From Flavobacteriaceae bacterium (GTDB lineage Bacteria; Bacteroidota; Bacteroidia; Flavobacteriales; Weeksellaceae), in assembly GCA_030538275.1 (NCBI GenBank), contig JAUNUH010000002.1:62001-126000 (forward strand): a DNA stretch of 64,000 nt. The letters run 5' to 3'. Below, piece by piece: positions 8,649-16,510 of the stretch. Position 1 is the stretch's first letter; every line of letters begins with the position of its first letter. Made by a program: the position numbers and the translations under genes. The notes beneath the pieces were generated by a model. The model saw nothing but the letters and a program-made list of their open reading frames with translations. It searched no databases and was not told the origin of the DNA.

Positions 8649-10352
8649 TCACTTCACCAAAAAAGTCTTGGAAAATATCTTTCCATCGATTTCCAGTGTG
8701 ACAAAATATTGCCCAGTTGGAAGTGATGATGTCGGAATTTGATGTTCCGTGCCGGTGAAAGAAAAATTCTGAATCCATTGCCCGGCAGCATTGAAAATTC
8801 TGCCCTTGATTTTTGCTGTGGAATTAGCATGATTTAATTGAATATGAATTACATCCGTTGCTGGATTGGGATAAATTACAAAGGAATTTTGGGAGATGGA
8901 TGCATCGGTTACGGAGAGAGAAGTTTGGACAAATTTGGCGATAAAAAGATCTCCGTGTAGATGTCCGCTATAATCTTCTATGTATGCATCGGGTGTGGAG
9001 ATATGGCTTGCACTTTGGGTATGACCTGCAAGGCAAAATCCATTTTCGAGAATCACAAGATGAAAAAAACCAACTTCTTCACCTTCTCCCCCAAAATAAG
9101 TGGAATAAATCAATTCACCCGAAATTTCAAAGAGCATTACAAACATATCATTCCCTCCCAGAATATTTTCTTGAAAAGCATTGGATGTCGCCAAACCGGG
9201 TTGGGCTGTGCTACCGATGACAAAAATGTATGGTGAATCTGCATGTGAAAAACTCGAATTAAAAGTATTGGATGGTGAAAAATCTCCAAGGTAGGTGCCC
9301 CATAAAGTATTTCCTGCTAAATCAAAAGATGCTAAAAATCCACTCCTCGCAAACTCAGGTTTTTCGATAATATGTCCATTTGGGGTGGCTATACCCGTAT
9401 TACTAAATGTGTTTCCGCATAAAAAAAGCTGATTTCCTTTTAAACTTAATGAATTCATTAAAACTAAATCTAAATCCGGACCACCATAATAGCGTGACCA
9501 AACACGATTTGCAGTATGATCAAATTTTGAAAGATACATATCGGACTTTCCGGGCATAAGTTGCCAGTTCCCCGAAGGGTCAAAATACGTATCATTGTGT
9601 ACGCCTGAAAAGTTGTACCCGGTTCTTCCCGCAACATATATTCCTGTTTCGTCCACAGCTAAACCCGAAATGGTGGAATAATCATACCCATAATAAGTAG
9701 TCCAGTTACGTTGCCCCGAACTTGTGAAATTTGAAATTACATAAGTTGCATCGTCCATATTTTCCTGAAAAACCCCAGGAGTTGCCATATTTTCACTACG
9801 GATATTGGTGGTCCAAATGATATTATTATCTGGTGTAAAGGCAATCATACTATTATAATCAAAGAAAGAATCACCTTCACTATCGTCATCATGAGCAGCG
9901 CCGCCAAAGTAGGTAAACCAAATTATATCGCCAGTTTCACTATTCATTTTTGCAAGAAACCGATCCATTTGTCCGCCAATTTGTTCCTGAAACACTCCAG
10001 GCGTTCCTAATCCTGTGAGATTTGTCCAACCACAAATCAGCAAGTCGTTGTTTGCATCTATCTTGATATCATCAATTCCAAATCGATCCAAGGATCCTAT
10101 CTCGAACTCATTCCCAAATGTTTCTACCCAAAGCAAATCCCCTGATGGAGAAAACTTTAGAATATCAGAAGTAAGATGAGATATTGAAATTACCACAAAA
10201 ATGTTTTCATCGGCATCTTTTTCTATACTCGAAATTTTATTAAGCGCATGTGCCGAACCAAGATAGGTACCCCATTCTTTTTCAAATCTGGAAATTTGTG
10301 AAAAAGAAATCCCTGAAAAAAGAAATAAGAAGAAATAGAATTGAATCTTCAT
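8649..10352 (-). CDS. T9SS-secreted beta-propeller (SBBP-repeat-like) protein
   Basis: A 567-residue exported protein. The signal peptide ends near residue 18 (FSGISFSQ). Residues ~25-480 contain repeated segments of the type WGTYLGS, WFTYFGG, WTTYYGY, WSRYYGG, WGTYLGD and YSTYFGG at intervals of roughly 60 residues, each followed by a stretch like GNDMFVMLF. This is the pattern of SBBP (beta-propeller) repeats. Residues ~487-567 are a T9SS type A sorting domain (FVIYPNPATDVIHIQL to SKTFLVK), so the protein should cross the outer membrane and be anchored or released. Two orphan copies of this same sorting domain flank it, at 4541-4786 and 10474-10608. Ligand or function unknown. It stands alone on its strand, with about 300 bases upstream. 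Confidence 0.88.
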   Translation of the reverse strand: MKIQFYFFLFLFSGISFSQISRFEKEWGTYLGSAHALNKISSIEKDADENIFVVISISHLTSDILKFSPSGDLLWVETFGNEFEIGSLDRFGIDDIKIDANNDLLICGWTNLTGLGTPGVFQEQIGGQMDRFLAKMNSETGDIIWFTYFGGAAHDDDSEGDSFFDYNSMIAFTPDNNIIWTTNIRSENMATPGVFQENMDDATYVISNFTSSGQRNWTTYYGYDYSTISGLAVDETGIYVAGRTGYNFSGVHNDTYFDPSGNWQLMPGKSDMYLSKFDHTANRVWSRYYGGPDLDLVLMNSLSLKGNQLFLCGNTFSNTGIATPNGHIIEKPEFARSGFLASFDLAGNTLWGTYLGDFSPSNTFNSSFSHADSPYIFVIGSTAQPGLATSNAFQENILGGNDMFVMLFEISGELIYSTYFGGEGEEVGFFHLVILENGFCLAGHTQSASHISTPDAYIEDYSGHLHGDLFIAKFVQTSLSVTDASISQNSFVIYPNPATDVIHIQLNHANSTAKIKGRIFNAAGQWIQNFSFTGTEHQIPTSSLPTGQYFVTLEIDGKIFSKTFLVK

Positions 10353-10473
10353 AATTTGTTTGTTTGAATGGATTAATTGTACCTATTTCGTAAAGATAAT
10401 AAATTTTTTATAAATAAATAAGAAAAATGGAATAAGTTAAATTATTATATGTTCAAAATCTGTAAATTAAGTG

Positions 10474-10608
10474 CTAATACTTCACCAAAAAAGTCTTGGA
10501 AAATATCTTTCCTTCGATTTCCAGGGTGACAAAATATTGTCCGGTTGGAAGTGATGATGCCGAGATTTGATGTTCCGTGCCGGTGAAAGAAAAATTCTGA
10601 ATCCATTG
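10474..10608 (-). pseudogene. Truncated orphan T9SS sorting domain (copy C)
   Basis: On the minus strand this encodes IQNFSFTGTEHQI, SSLPTGQYFVTLEI and SKTFLVKY before a stop at 10474-10476: the last 44 residues or so of a T9SS type A sorting domain. Bases 10480-10608 align without gaps to 8652-8780 in the neighbouring secreted protein, with about 7 mismatches in 129 bases by my count. The match stops abruptly at 10608 and there is no start codon or cargo domain, so it is a fragment. The stretch from 10353 to 10655 otherwise holds only the 5' leader of the secreted-protein gene and a weak inverted repeat after purB. Confidence 0.85.
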
Positions 10609-10655
10609 ATATTAATCCTCAATGAAAAATTCAACAACTTATTTCATTGATATTT

Positions 10656-12092
10656 TCACACTTTCAACTCAAAATCCATTCCCAGCAATTCCTTGTTTTT
10701 ATCCAGAATCGGCTGGATTTCATGGTCTAAAAATTCCACAGTTTGCTGCGGTGCGAAACCGATAAAATTCACCGGATTCATCAAAGAAAGCATTTTTTCC
10801 TTGTTTATCGGGAAATTTTTATCTTGTAAAATCCTATCCACCAGATCATTGGGTTTTCCTTCCATTTTCACCTGTTTTGCCGCTTCCATAGAATGCGTGC
10901 GAATGATTTCGTGCAGTTCCTGACGGTCGCCGCCGTTTTTCACCCCTTCCATAATCATATATTCTGTCGCCATAAACGGCAGTTCCTCGGCTATATGTTT
11001 GGCAATCATTTTTTCGTACACCACCAGTCCGTCTAGTACATTGATCCAAATCCCCAAAATCGAATCCACCGCCAAAAACGCCTGTGGAATCGTTAATCTT
11101 TTATTTGCAGAATCATCCAAAGTGCGCTCAAACCATTGCGTCGCTGCCACCATATCCGAACCGCGACTAACTGACATCACAAATTTGGCCAAAGCGCCGA
11201 TTCGTTCACAACGCATCGGATTTCGTTTATACGCCATCGCCGACGAACCAATCTGGTTTTTCTCAAAGGGTTCTTCGATTTCTTTTAAATTCTGTAAAAG
11301 CCGGATATCATTCGAGAATTTATGTGCCGATTGCGCAATATTGGAAAGCAGCGCCATCACTTCCGCATCAACTTTTCGATCATAGGTCTGGCCGGTGACA
11401 CCAAACACATTATTGAAGCCGAATCTGGCAGAAAGTTGTTGATCCAGTTCTTTTACCTTGGAATAATCCCCGTCAAACAGTTCTTTGAAACTCGCTGCCG
11501 TACCCGTTGTACCTTTGACACCTCGGAATCGAAGGGTTTCCAACCGGAATTCCAATTCTTCAAAATCCAGCAATACCGATTGCAGCCACAAGGTCGCGCG
11601 CTTGCCAACGGTGGTGAGTTGTGCGGGTTGATAATGTGTAAAACCCAAGGTCGGTAAATCCTTGTATTCACGTGCAAATTTTGCCAAACCGCCCATCACA
11701 TTCAGCAGTTTTTTCTTGACGATTTGCATGCCGTCACGCAACTGAATCAAATCGGTATTATCACCCACAAAAGCCGAAGTTGCGCCCAAATGGATAATGG
11801 CTTTAGCCGCAGGTGCTACATCACCATAGGCGTGCACATGCGCCATCACATCATGCCTGAATTTTTTTTCATAAGCCGCAGCAACCTCATAATCAATATT
11901 TTTTGCGTTTGCTTTCAGTTCATCAATCTGCTCCTGAGAAATATCCAGTCCTAATTCTTTTTGAATTTCGGCCAGGGCAATCCAGAGTTTTCGCCAGGTA
12001 CCGAATTTTTTATCCGGCGAAAAATTGAAAAGCATTTCGGGAGATGCATAACGGGATTCGAGAGGGTTCTCGTAGGTTTGTTGTTTTTTCAT
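10656..12092 (-). CDS. purB: Adenylosuccinate lyase
   Basis: A 478-residue fumarase/aspartase-superfamily lyase. It cleaves SAICAR to AICAR and adenylosuccinate to AMP, releasing fumarate in both reactions of purine synthesis. The superfamily signature is present as GSSAMAYKRNPMRCERI near residue 283. The conserved HLGATSAFVGDNTDL and TLGFTHYQPAQLTTVGKRA segments are near residues 106 and 154. The length matches the longer PurB form of Bacteroidota. The gene stands alone, apart from purL-purC at 37.7-42.1 kb. A TATTTTTG sequence on the minus strand at 12171-12164 fits a -7 box, about 70 bases upstream of the start, without a matching -33 TTG. Confidence 0.96.
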   Translation of the reverse strand: MKKQQTYENPLESRYASPEMLFNFSPDKKFGTWRKLWIALAEIQKELGLDISQEQIDELKANAKNIDYEVAAAYEKKFRHDVMAHVHAYGDVAPAAKAIIHLGATSAFVGDNTDLIQLRDGMQIVKKKLLNVMGGLAKFAREYKDLPTLGFTHYQPAQLTTVGKRATLWLQSVLLDFEELEFRLETLRFRGVKGTTGTAASFKELFDGDYSKVKELDQQLSARFGFNNVFGVTGQTYDRKVDAEVMALLSNIAQSAHKFSNDIRLLQNLKEIEEPFEKNQIGSSAMAYKRNPMRCERIGALAKFVMSVSRGSDMVAATQWFERTLDDSANKRLTIPQAFLAVDSILGIWINVLDGLVVYEKMIAKHIAEELPFMATEYMIMEGVKNGGDRQELHEIIRTHSMEAAKQVKMEGKPNDLVDRILQDKNFPINKEKMLSLMNPVNFIGFAPQQTVEFLDHEIQPILDKNKELLGMDFELKV

Positions 12093-12262
12093 TTTAACTG
12101 TATTGGAGTTTATCGTTCTGGATTTTGGATTTTATACTTTTAATAATTGAATGAAATAAGTCTCAAAAATACGATAAAGTTATGATTGATATTTCATTTT
12201 GCCCTCAGCTGTTGTAGGCAAATCCGATTTAACATATTGTTATTGAACTGCTTAAGGCGTTA

Positions 12263-12688
12263 TTAATCTTCTTCTGCTATTTCTTTCACTCGTTTGAGTG
12301 CTTTAGGAAATAATTGATTCATTTTTTCTATGTATTCCTCTTCACAATTCAAACTTACGTTAAGCTGTGTGCCGTTCTTTATTTCATGTAAAAAGTAAGA
12401 TTCAAATGCGTTTTCGTAAATAACTTCAGCTTTTTTACCATCAACAATTTCGCCTTGATGCATAAATGTAAGTTGCTCAAATGGTTTGTAAGTGTCTAAT
12501 ATAGAAAACATTCCATGTCCTTCGTTGGTGAGAAGTAAGATTTCATTTTTTTCTTTTAATTCTCCTAAATAATAGGTACCTGGATGGAATGCATTGGTCC
12601 ATAAACGATAATTTTGTGGGTCGAATAAAGCGTTCCAAACCTTTTGTGGAGAGGCTTGAATTTCTATGGTAAAAGTTAATATCTGCAT
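12263..12688 (-). CDS. SRPBCC/AHSA1-domain protein
   Basis: A 141-residue START-like (SRPBCC, AHSA1 type) protein with a typical opening TIEIQASPQKVWNALFDPQNY, a central beta-rich part and a C-terminal helix (NQLFPKALKRVKEIAEE). The fold forms a hydrophobic ligand pocket; no catalytic residues define a reaction. The gene starts 2 bases after the stop of the PhnB/VOC gene, so both are in one transcript. Pairs of AHSA1 and PhnB-like proteins are common in Bacteroidota and unassigned in function. A second, separate SRPBCC protein lies at 14915-15379. Confidence 0.85.
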   Translation of the reverse strand: MQILTFTIEIQASPQKVWNALFDPQNYRLWTNAFHPGTYYLGELKEKNEILLLTNEGHGMFSILDTYKPFEQLTFMHQGEIVDGKKAEVIYENAFESYFLHEIKNGTQLNVSLNCEEEYIEKMNQLFPKALKRVKEIAEED

Positions 12689-12690
12689 AA

Positions 12691-13500
12691 TTATAGAAGA
12701 TTAATTTGAATTTTTTTCATTTGAATAAATGAATGAATTGCATGAGGCTTTTGCAGTAATTCATCCAAATTTTGGGGGATAATTTGCCATGAAATGCCGT
12801 AGCGATCTTTTAGCCAGCCACATTGAGCTTCTACGGCATCGTTTGCTAAAAACGCATTCCAATAGGTGTCGATTTCTTCTTGATTTTCACAGTTTATTAC
12901 GAATGAAATGCCTTCGTTGAAGGAGAAATTATGTCCTATGCCGCCATCGATAATCATCAACAAATAATCTAGAATTTTGAATTCTCCGTGTTCTACTTCG
13001 CCATTTTCTCTTAATTTCATGGATCTTTTTTCAGAATCTGGAAATATACTTCTGTAGAAATCTGCCGCTTCTGCTGCCTTTCCGTTCATGGATTGCGTAA
13101 ACATCAGATTAGGAACCATATTTTGTTGGTTCTCTGGTGCCGCTCCTGTGTAGAGTTGCCAGGACACACCAAATTTGTCTTGAATCCAACCATAATTCTC
13201 GCTCCAGGGATATTTATTTTTTTCCATAAGGATATTGCCTTCATTCAACAATTCTTCCCAAATATTATCGATAAGTTGTTGGTCTGGACTTATGAACATC
13301 AAAGAGATAGCAGGATTTAAAGTTATTTTGTTTGGAGCGTTCAACAACATCAGGTTTTGTCCGCACATTTGCAATAAAACCACATTTTCAGATGTTTTTA
13401 TTATTTCAGTTTGGGGTAGAACAGAACCATAGAATGCTGCGATTTGTTCCGCATTTTGATTGCACCAAATACAGGGGTAAATTTTGTTTTTCATATGCAT
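12691..13500 (-). CDS. PhnB-like tandem VOC (glyoxalase-fold) protein
   Basis: A 269-residue protein with two tandem VOC/PhnB-like modules: residues ~4-120 (IYPCIWCNQNAEQIAAFYGS, then WGRI-type core) and ~125-262 (NLMFTQSMNGKAAEAADFYRSIF, ending CGWLKDRYGISWQIIPQNLDEL). Each module ends with the family's GxSWQ motif (FGVSWQLY, YGISWQII). The family has been annotated as 3-demethylubiquinone-9 3-methyltransferase domain proteins, but methyltransferase activity is not supported by this fold. Either of two ATGs (13500 or 13494) could start it. It is the first gene of a pair with the SRPBCC gene at 12263. Confidence 0.88.
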   Translation of the reverse strand: MHMKNKIYPCIWCNQNAEQIAAFYGSVLPQTEIIKTSENVVLLQMCGQNLMLLNAPNKITLNPAISLMFISPDQQLIDNIWEELLNEGNILMEKNKYPWSENYGWIQDKFGVSWQLYTGAAPENQQNMVPNLMFTQSMNGKAAEAADFYRSIFPDSEKRSMKLRENGEVEHGEFKILDYLLMIIDGGIGHNFSFNEGISFVINCENQEEIDTYWNAFLANDAVEAQCGWLKDRYGISWQIIPQNLDELLQKPHAIHSFIQMKKIQINLL

Positions 13501-13590
13501 TAAATTTGCGTTATATATTTAATATTGAATGAGTTGAATTTATTTAAATTCATATTTTTAAAAAGAAATAAAGTTTTCAATTTTTGAAAA

Positions 13591-14598
13591 TTAAATTCCT
13601 TTGCAAATATTCTTCACAATTCCAGGCCCTTCGTAGATGAAGCCTGTATATACTTGAACCAAAGATGCACCGGCATCTAATTTTTCTTTGGCATCATGCG
13701 CGTCAAAAATGCCGCCCACGCCAATAATCGGTAGTTTTCCCTGTGTTTTTTGATGAATATATTGAATTAATTCTGTACTTCGATCTTTGAGCGGTTTTCC
13801 ACTGAGCCCGCCAGCTTCGTCTGTATTTTTTTCATTTGATAGATTTTGTCGATTAATACTGGTATTGGTGGCAACAATTCCGTCTAGATTTAAATTAATC
13901 ATGGTTTCAATCATTTCATCCAATAAATTTACATCTATATCTGGTGAAATTTTGAGTAATAAGGGTTTGGCCAGACCCAGCTCTGTATTGACAAGTTGCA
14001 ATCGAGAAAGTATTTTAGAAAGCGGCTCCTTTTGCTGTAAATCACGAAGATTTGGCGTATTTGGACTGCTTACATTTACTACAAAGTAATCGACATAATT
14101 GTATAATTTTCTGAAGCAGTACTCGTAATCTTCTACAGCTTTTTCATTGGGTGTAGATTTATTTTTACCAATATTTCCACCGATAATCATTTGGCATTTA
14201 CGATTTTTTAACCGTTCCACAGCGGCGTCCACACCTTCATTATTGAATCCCATTCTGTTTATAATTGCCTCATTTTCAATGAGTCTGAATAATCTTGGTT
14301 TTTGATTTCCAGGTTGAGGTGTTGGCGTTAAAGTTCCAATTTCTACAAATCCAAAGCCTAGATTTTCGAGCGCATCTAGATATTTTGCATCCTTATCAAA
14401 TCCTGCTGCCAATCCAATGGGATTTTTAAATTTTAAATTCCAAAGCTCAACTTCTTTTTCACAGGATTTATCAAAGTTTTGACGAAGTAGAAACGCCCCT
14501 GCCTTGGTAGATGCCACTCTGTTGAGATTTTTCATGGCAAAATTGTGCGCCTTTTCGGGGTCTCTGCTAAAAAGTATTTTTTTGAAAAATTGATACAT
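13591..14598 (-). CDS. pyrD: Dihydroorotate dehydrogenase (quinone), class 2
   Basis: A 335-residue flavoprotein oxidising dihydroorotate to orotate in pyrimidine synthesis, passing electrons to membrane quinone. The amphipathic N-terminal extension typical of class 2 enzymes is present (MYQFFKKILFSRDPEKAHNF). FMN and substrate motifs follow: NPIGLAAGFDKDAK near 60, GFGFVEIGTLTPTPQPGN near 80, VNVSSPNTPNLRDLQ near 175 (with the catalytic Ser of this class) and IIGVGGIFDAHDAKEKLDAGA near 295. It stands alone on the minus strand. Its promoter at 14670-14699 is the only perfect match to the Bacteroidota consensus that I found. Confidence 0.96.
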   Translation of the reverse strand: MYQFFKKILFSRDPEKAHNFAMKNLNRVASTKAGAFLLRQNFDKSCEKEVELWNLKFKNPIGLAAGFDKDAKYLDALENLGFGFVEIGTLTPTPQPGNQKPRLFRLIENEAIINRMGFNNEGVDAAVERLKNRKCQMIIGGNIGKNKSTPNEKAVEDYEYCFRKLYNYVDYFVVNVSSPNTPNLRDLQQKEPLSKILSRLQLVNTELGLAKPLLLKISPDIDVNLLDEMIETMINLNLDGIVATNTSINRQNLSNEKNTDEAGGLSGKPLKDRSTELIQYIHQKTQGKLPIIGVGGIFDAHDAKEKLDAGASLVQVYTGFIYEGPGIVKNICKGI

Positions 14599-14669
14599 AA
14601 ATAGGTTTTCAGTGCGGTGGGGAAATGGTTTTGAAATTATCTAAAATCAGCTTTTATTCGTTTTTATTG

Positions 14670-14699
14670 CAAATTTAAATCTTGTGGCAGCGGCATCAA
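14670..14699 (-). promoter_or_regulatory. Bacteroidota-type promoter of pyrD
   Basis: On the minus strand, TTG (14699-14697), a 19-base spacer and TAAATTTG (14677-14670) match the -33/-7 consensus TTG-N19-TAnnTTTG exactly. The expected leader before the pyrD ATG at 14598 is about 65 bases. The whole 14599-14914 gap holds no gene that I can support, only this promoter. Confidence 0.7.
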
Positions 14700-14914
14700 A
14701 AATGAGCCGAAATTTAATATCTTCTTCTTTTCATAATTCTTTCTATACGGAAATTGTAAAGAAACAGCGAATTAATTCTTTATTTTAATTTCGATAACAG
14801 CCTGCAGCATTTAATTAATTAAAAACAGTTTTGAATAATGAAATTTGATAAAGTGAATTTCCTATAAAAAAACTTTGTCATAGGATAATTGTGCTGTATT
14901 GGACTGATTTTTAA

Positions 14915-15379
14915 TTACTTCACATCGGTTGATTCTACAAAATTTCTAAGACTTACATTCAAAATTTCCTTCCAACCGTTTATGAAATTCTCTTTTGCGA
15001 TACCGTCTCCACCATCATATAAATGATGAATTCCTTCGTGGGTAATAATCACTTCGGTTTCGTCATCATGAGCTTCTAAATCCCAATTTACGGTACTACT
15101 TCCTTTGCTGAGTAGGGGATAAGTCCATGTATGTCGGAATTTTTCGGGCTCATTCATTTCGAGAATCAGGCATTCGTGCAAAAATTTATTTTCATCGCCT
15201 GGTTCATAAAATTGAAATGTATCCCCGTCTTGTAGCTGCTCGCGATCGATATCAAAATACCATTGACGCATGAGGGCGGGCTGCGTAAGTGCGTTCCAAA
15301 TGCGGTTGATAGGGGCATGAATGCGTGCAGAAATTTGCACAGGGTCGATGTCTTGGGGAATATTTTCTAATTGTTCCAT
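14915..15379 (-). CDS. SRPBCC/AHSA1-domain protein
   Basis: A 154-residue START-like protein. The opening segment (ISARIHAPINRIWNALTQPALMRQWYF) and the motif TWTYPLLSKGSSTVNWDLE near the middle are typical of the AHSA1/CalC branch, followed by VIITHEGIHHL and a C-terminal helix NFINGWKEILNVSLRNFVES. It probably binds a small hydrophobic molecule, with no definite reaction. It stands alone, divergent from manA with about 170 bases between the starts. It is a distant relative of the gene at 12263 and not a recent duplicate. Confidence 0.85.
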   Translation of the reverse strand: MEQLENIPQDIDPVQISARIHAPINRIWNALTQPALMRQWYFDIDREQLQDGDTFQFYEPGDENKFLHECLILEMNEPEKFRHTWTYPLLSKGSSTVNWDLEAHDDETEVIITHEGIHHLYDGGDGIAKENFINGWKEILNVSLRNFVESTDVK

Positions 15380-15511
15380 ACTAAAATTTATTTGAAAGGT
15401 AGTGAAATTTTGGTTTTAAACGTCATTTTTACAATTATTTATTGCTAAAATTTTGAAAGAATAAGTTGTAATTTTTTTGAAATTTACCCATCGTCAATGG
15501 TTTGGATTCCT

Positions 15512-15519
15512 ATCTTTGC
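15512..15519 (+). promoter_or_regulatory. -7 box upstream of manA
   Basis: TATCTTTG matches TAnnTTTG and lies 28 bases before the manA ATG. No TTG is found 19 bases upstream, so only half of the consensus is present. Confidence 0.45.
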
Positions 15520-15547
15520 AGATTCACTTTGGAACAAAGTTTAACAA

Positions 15548-16510
15548 ATGTCTGTAGATTATCCATTACAATTCTCTCCTGTATATCAGGAAAAAATATG
15601 GGGCGGAAATCAGCTCAATAAGCTGTTGAACAAGCCTTCACCTTTTTCAAAAACCGGTGAAAGTTGGGAGATTTCTGCTATTCCGGGGCATGAGTCTATT
15701 CTGCTGAACGGCCAATTCAAAGGAAAAAATCTTGCAGAATTGTGTTCAGAATTTCCGTATGATATCTTGGGTAAAAGAATTTCTGAAGAATATCATCACC
15801 GTTTTCCATTGCTTATCAAATTTATTGATGCCAAGGTTCCACTTTCGGTCCAGGTACATCCCAACGATTTTATAGCTGCTGCCTATCAATCATCTGGTAA
15901 GAATGAAATGTGGGTAATTTTGGATGCGCAAAAGGATTCTGAAATATTTTTGGGATTCAAAAAAGAAGAAACGCCAGAATCTATACAAGAAGCGCTGGAA
16001 AATGAAACTATTTTGGACAAAATTGAAAGTTATCGGCCTCAAAAAGATGACATTTTTATCGTAAATGCAGGTACCGTACATGCTATTGGAAAAAATATTG
16101 TTTTGGCAGAAATTCAACAAACCAGTGATATAACCTTCAGATTATTTGATTATGGTCGAAAAGATGAGAAGGGAAATCTGCGCGAATTGCATTTGGCCGA
16201 GAGTCTGCAAGCTCTGAATTATTCTCCGGTACAAAATGCTTATATACCGGTTGATTTACAAACTCCCTTTCAATTGGTTGAACATAAGAATTTTAAAATC
16301 AATAGTTTAAAGTTTGATGGAGATTATGCAGCAAATACTTTTCATCTCGATTCATTCGTAGTTTTAATGAATTTAGAAGGTAGTGTAAAGCTCGAAACCT
16401 CTTCGGGTGAAATGTATTTGAAACAAGGTGACAGCGTTTTATTACCCTATGTACTGGGTAACTTTACTTTGTATTCAGACCATGCCAAACTTTTACAAAT
16501 TTGGGTTTGA
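15548..16510 (+). CDS. manA: Mannose-6-phosphate isomerase, type I
   Basis: A 320-residue cupin-type, zinc-dependent isomerase interconverting fructose 6-phosphate and mannose 6-phosphate. Seen: KIWGGNQLNKLLN at the start, the metal-binding stretch VPLSVQVHPNDFIAA, then KNEMWVILDAQ with the conserved Glu, and VNAGTVHAIGKNIVLAEIQQTSD with a His and Glu of the metal site. The length is that of the short Firmicutes/Bacteroidota form. With manC at 31264 it supplies GDP-mannose for glycans. Its stop codon is directly followed, without a spacer, by the stop codon of the convergent pyruvate kinase-like gene, and no terminator is evident between them. Confidence 0.93.
   Translation: MSVDYPLQFSPVYQEKIWGGNQLNKLLNKPSPFSKTGESWEISAIPGHESILLNGQFKGKNLAELCSEFPYDILGKRISEEYHHRFPLLIKFIDAKVPLSVQVHPNDFIAAAYQSSGKNEMWVILDAQKDSEIFLGFKKEETPESIQEALENETILDKIESYRPQKDDIFIVNAGTVHAIGKNIVLAEIQQTSDITFRLFDYGRKDEKGNLRELHLAESLQALNYSPVQNAYIPVDLQTPFQLVEHKNFKINSLKFDGDYAANTFHLDSFVVLMNLEGSVKLETSSGEMYLKQGDSVLLPYVLGNFTLYSDHAKLLQIWV

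Noticed and set aside
10620..10649. Inverted repeat CAATGAAA/TTTCATTG after purB as a terminator
   Set aside because: AT-rich eight-base stem with a 14-base loop and no clear T-run; too weak to call.
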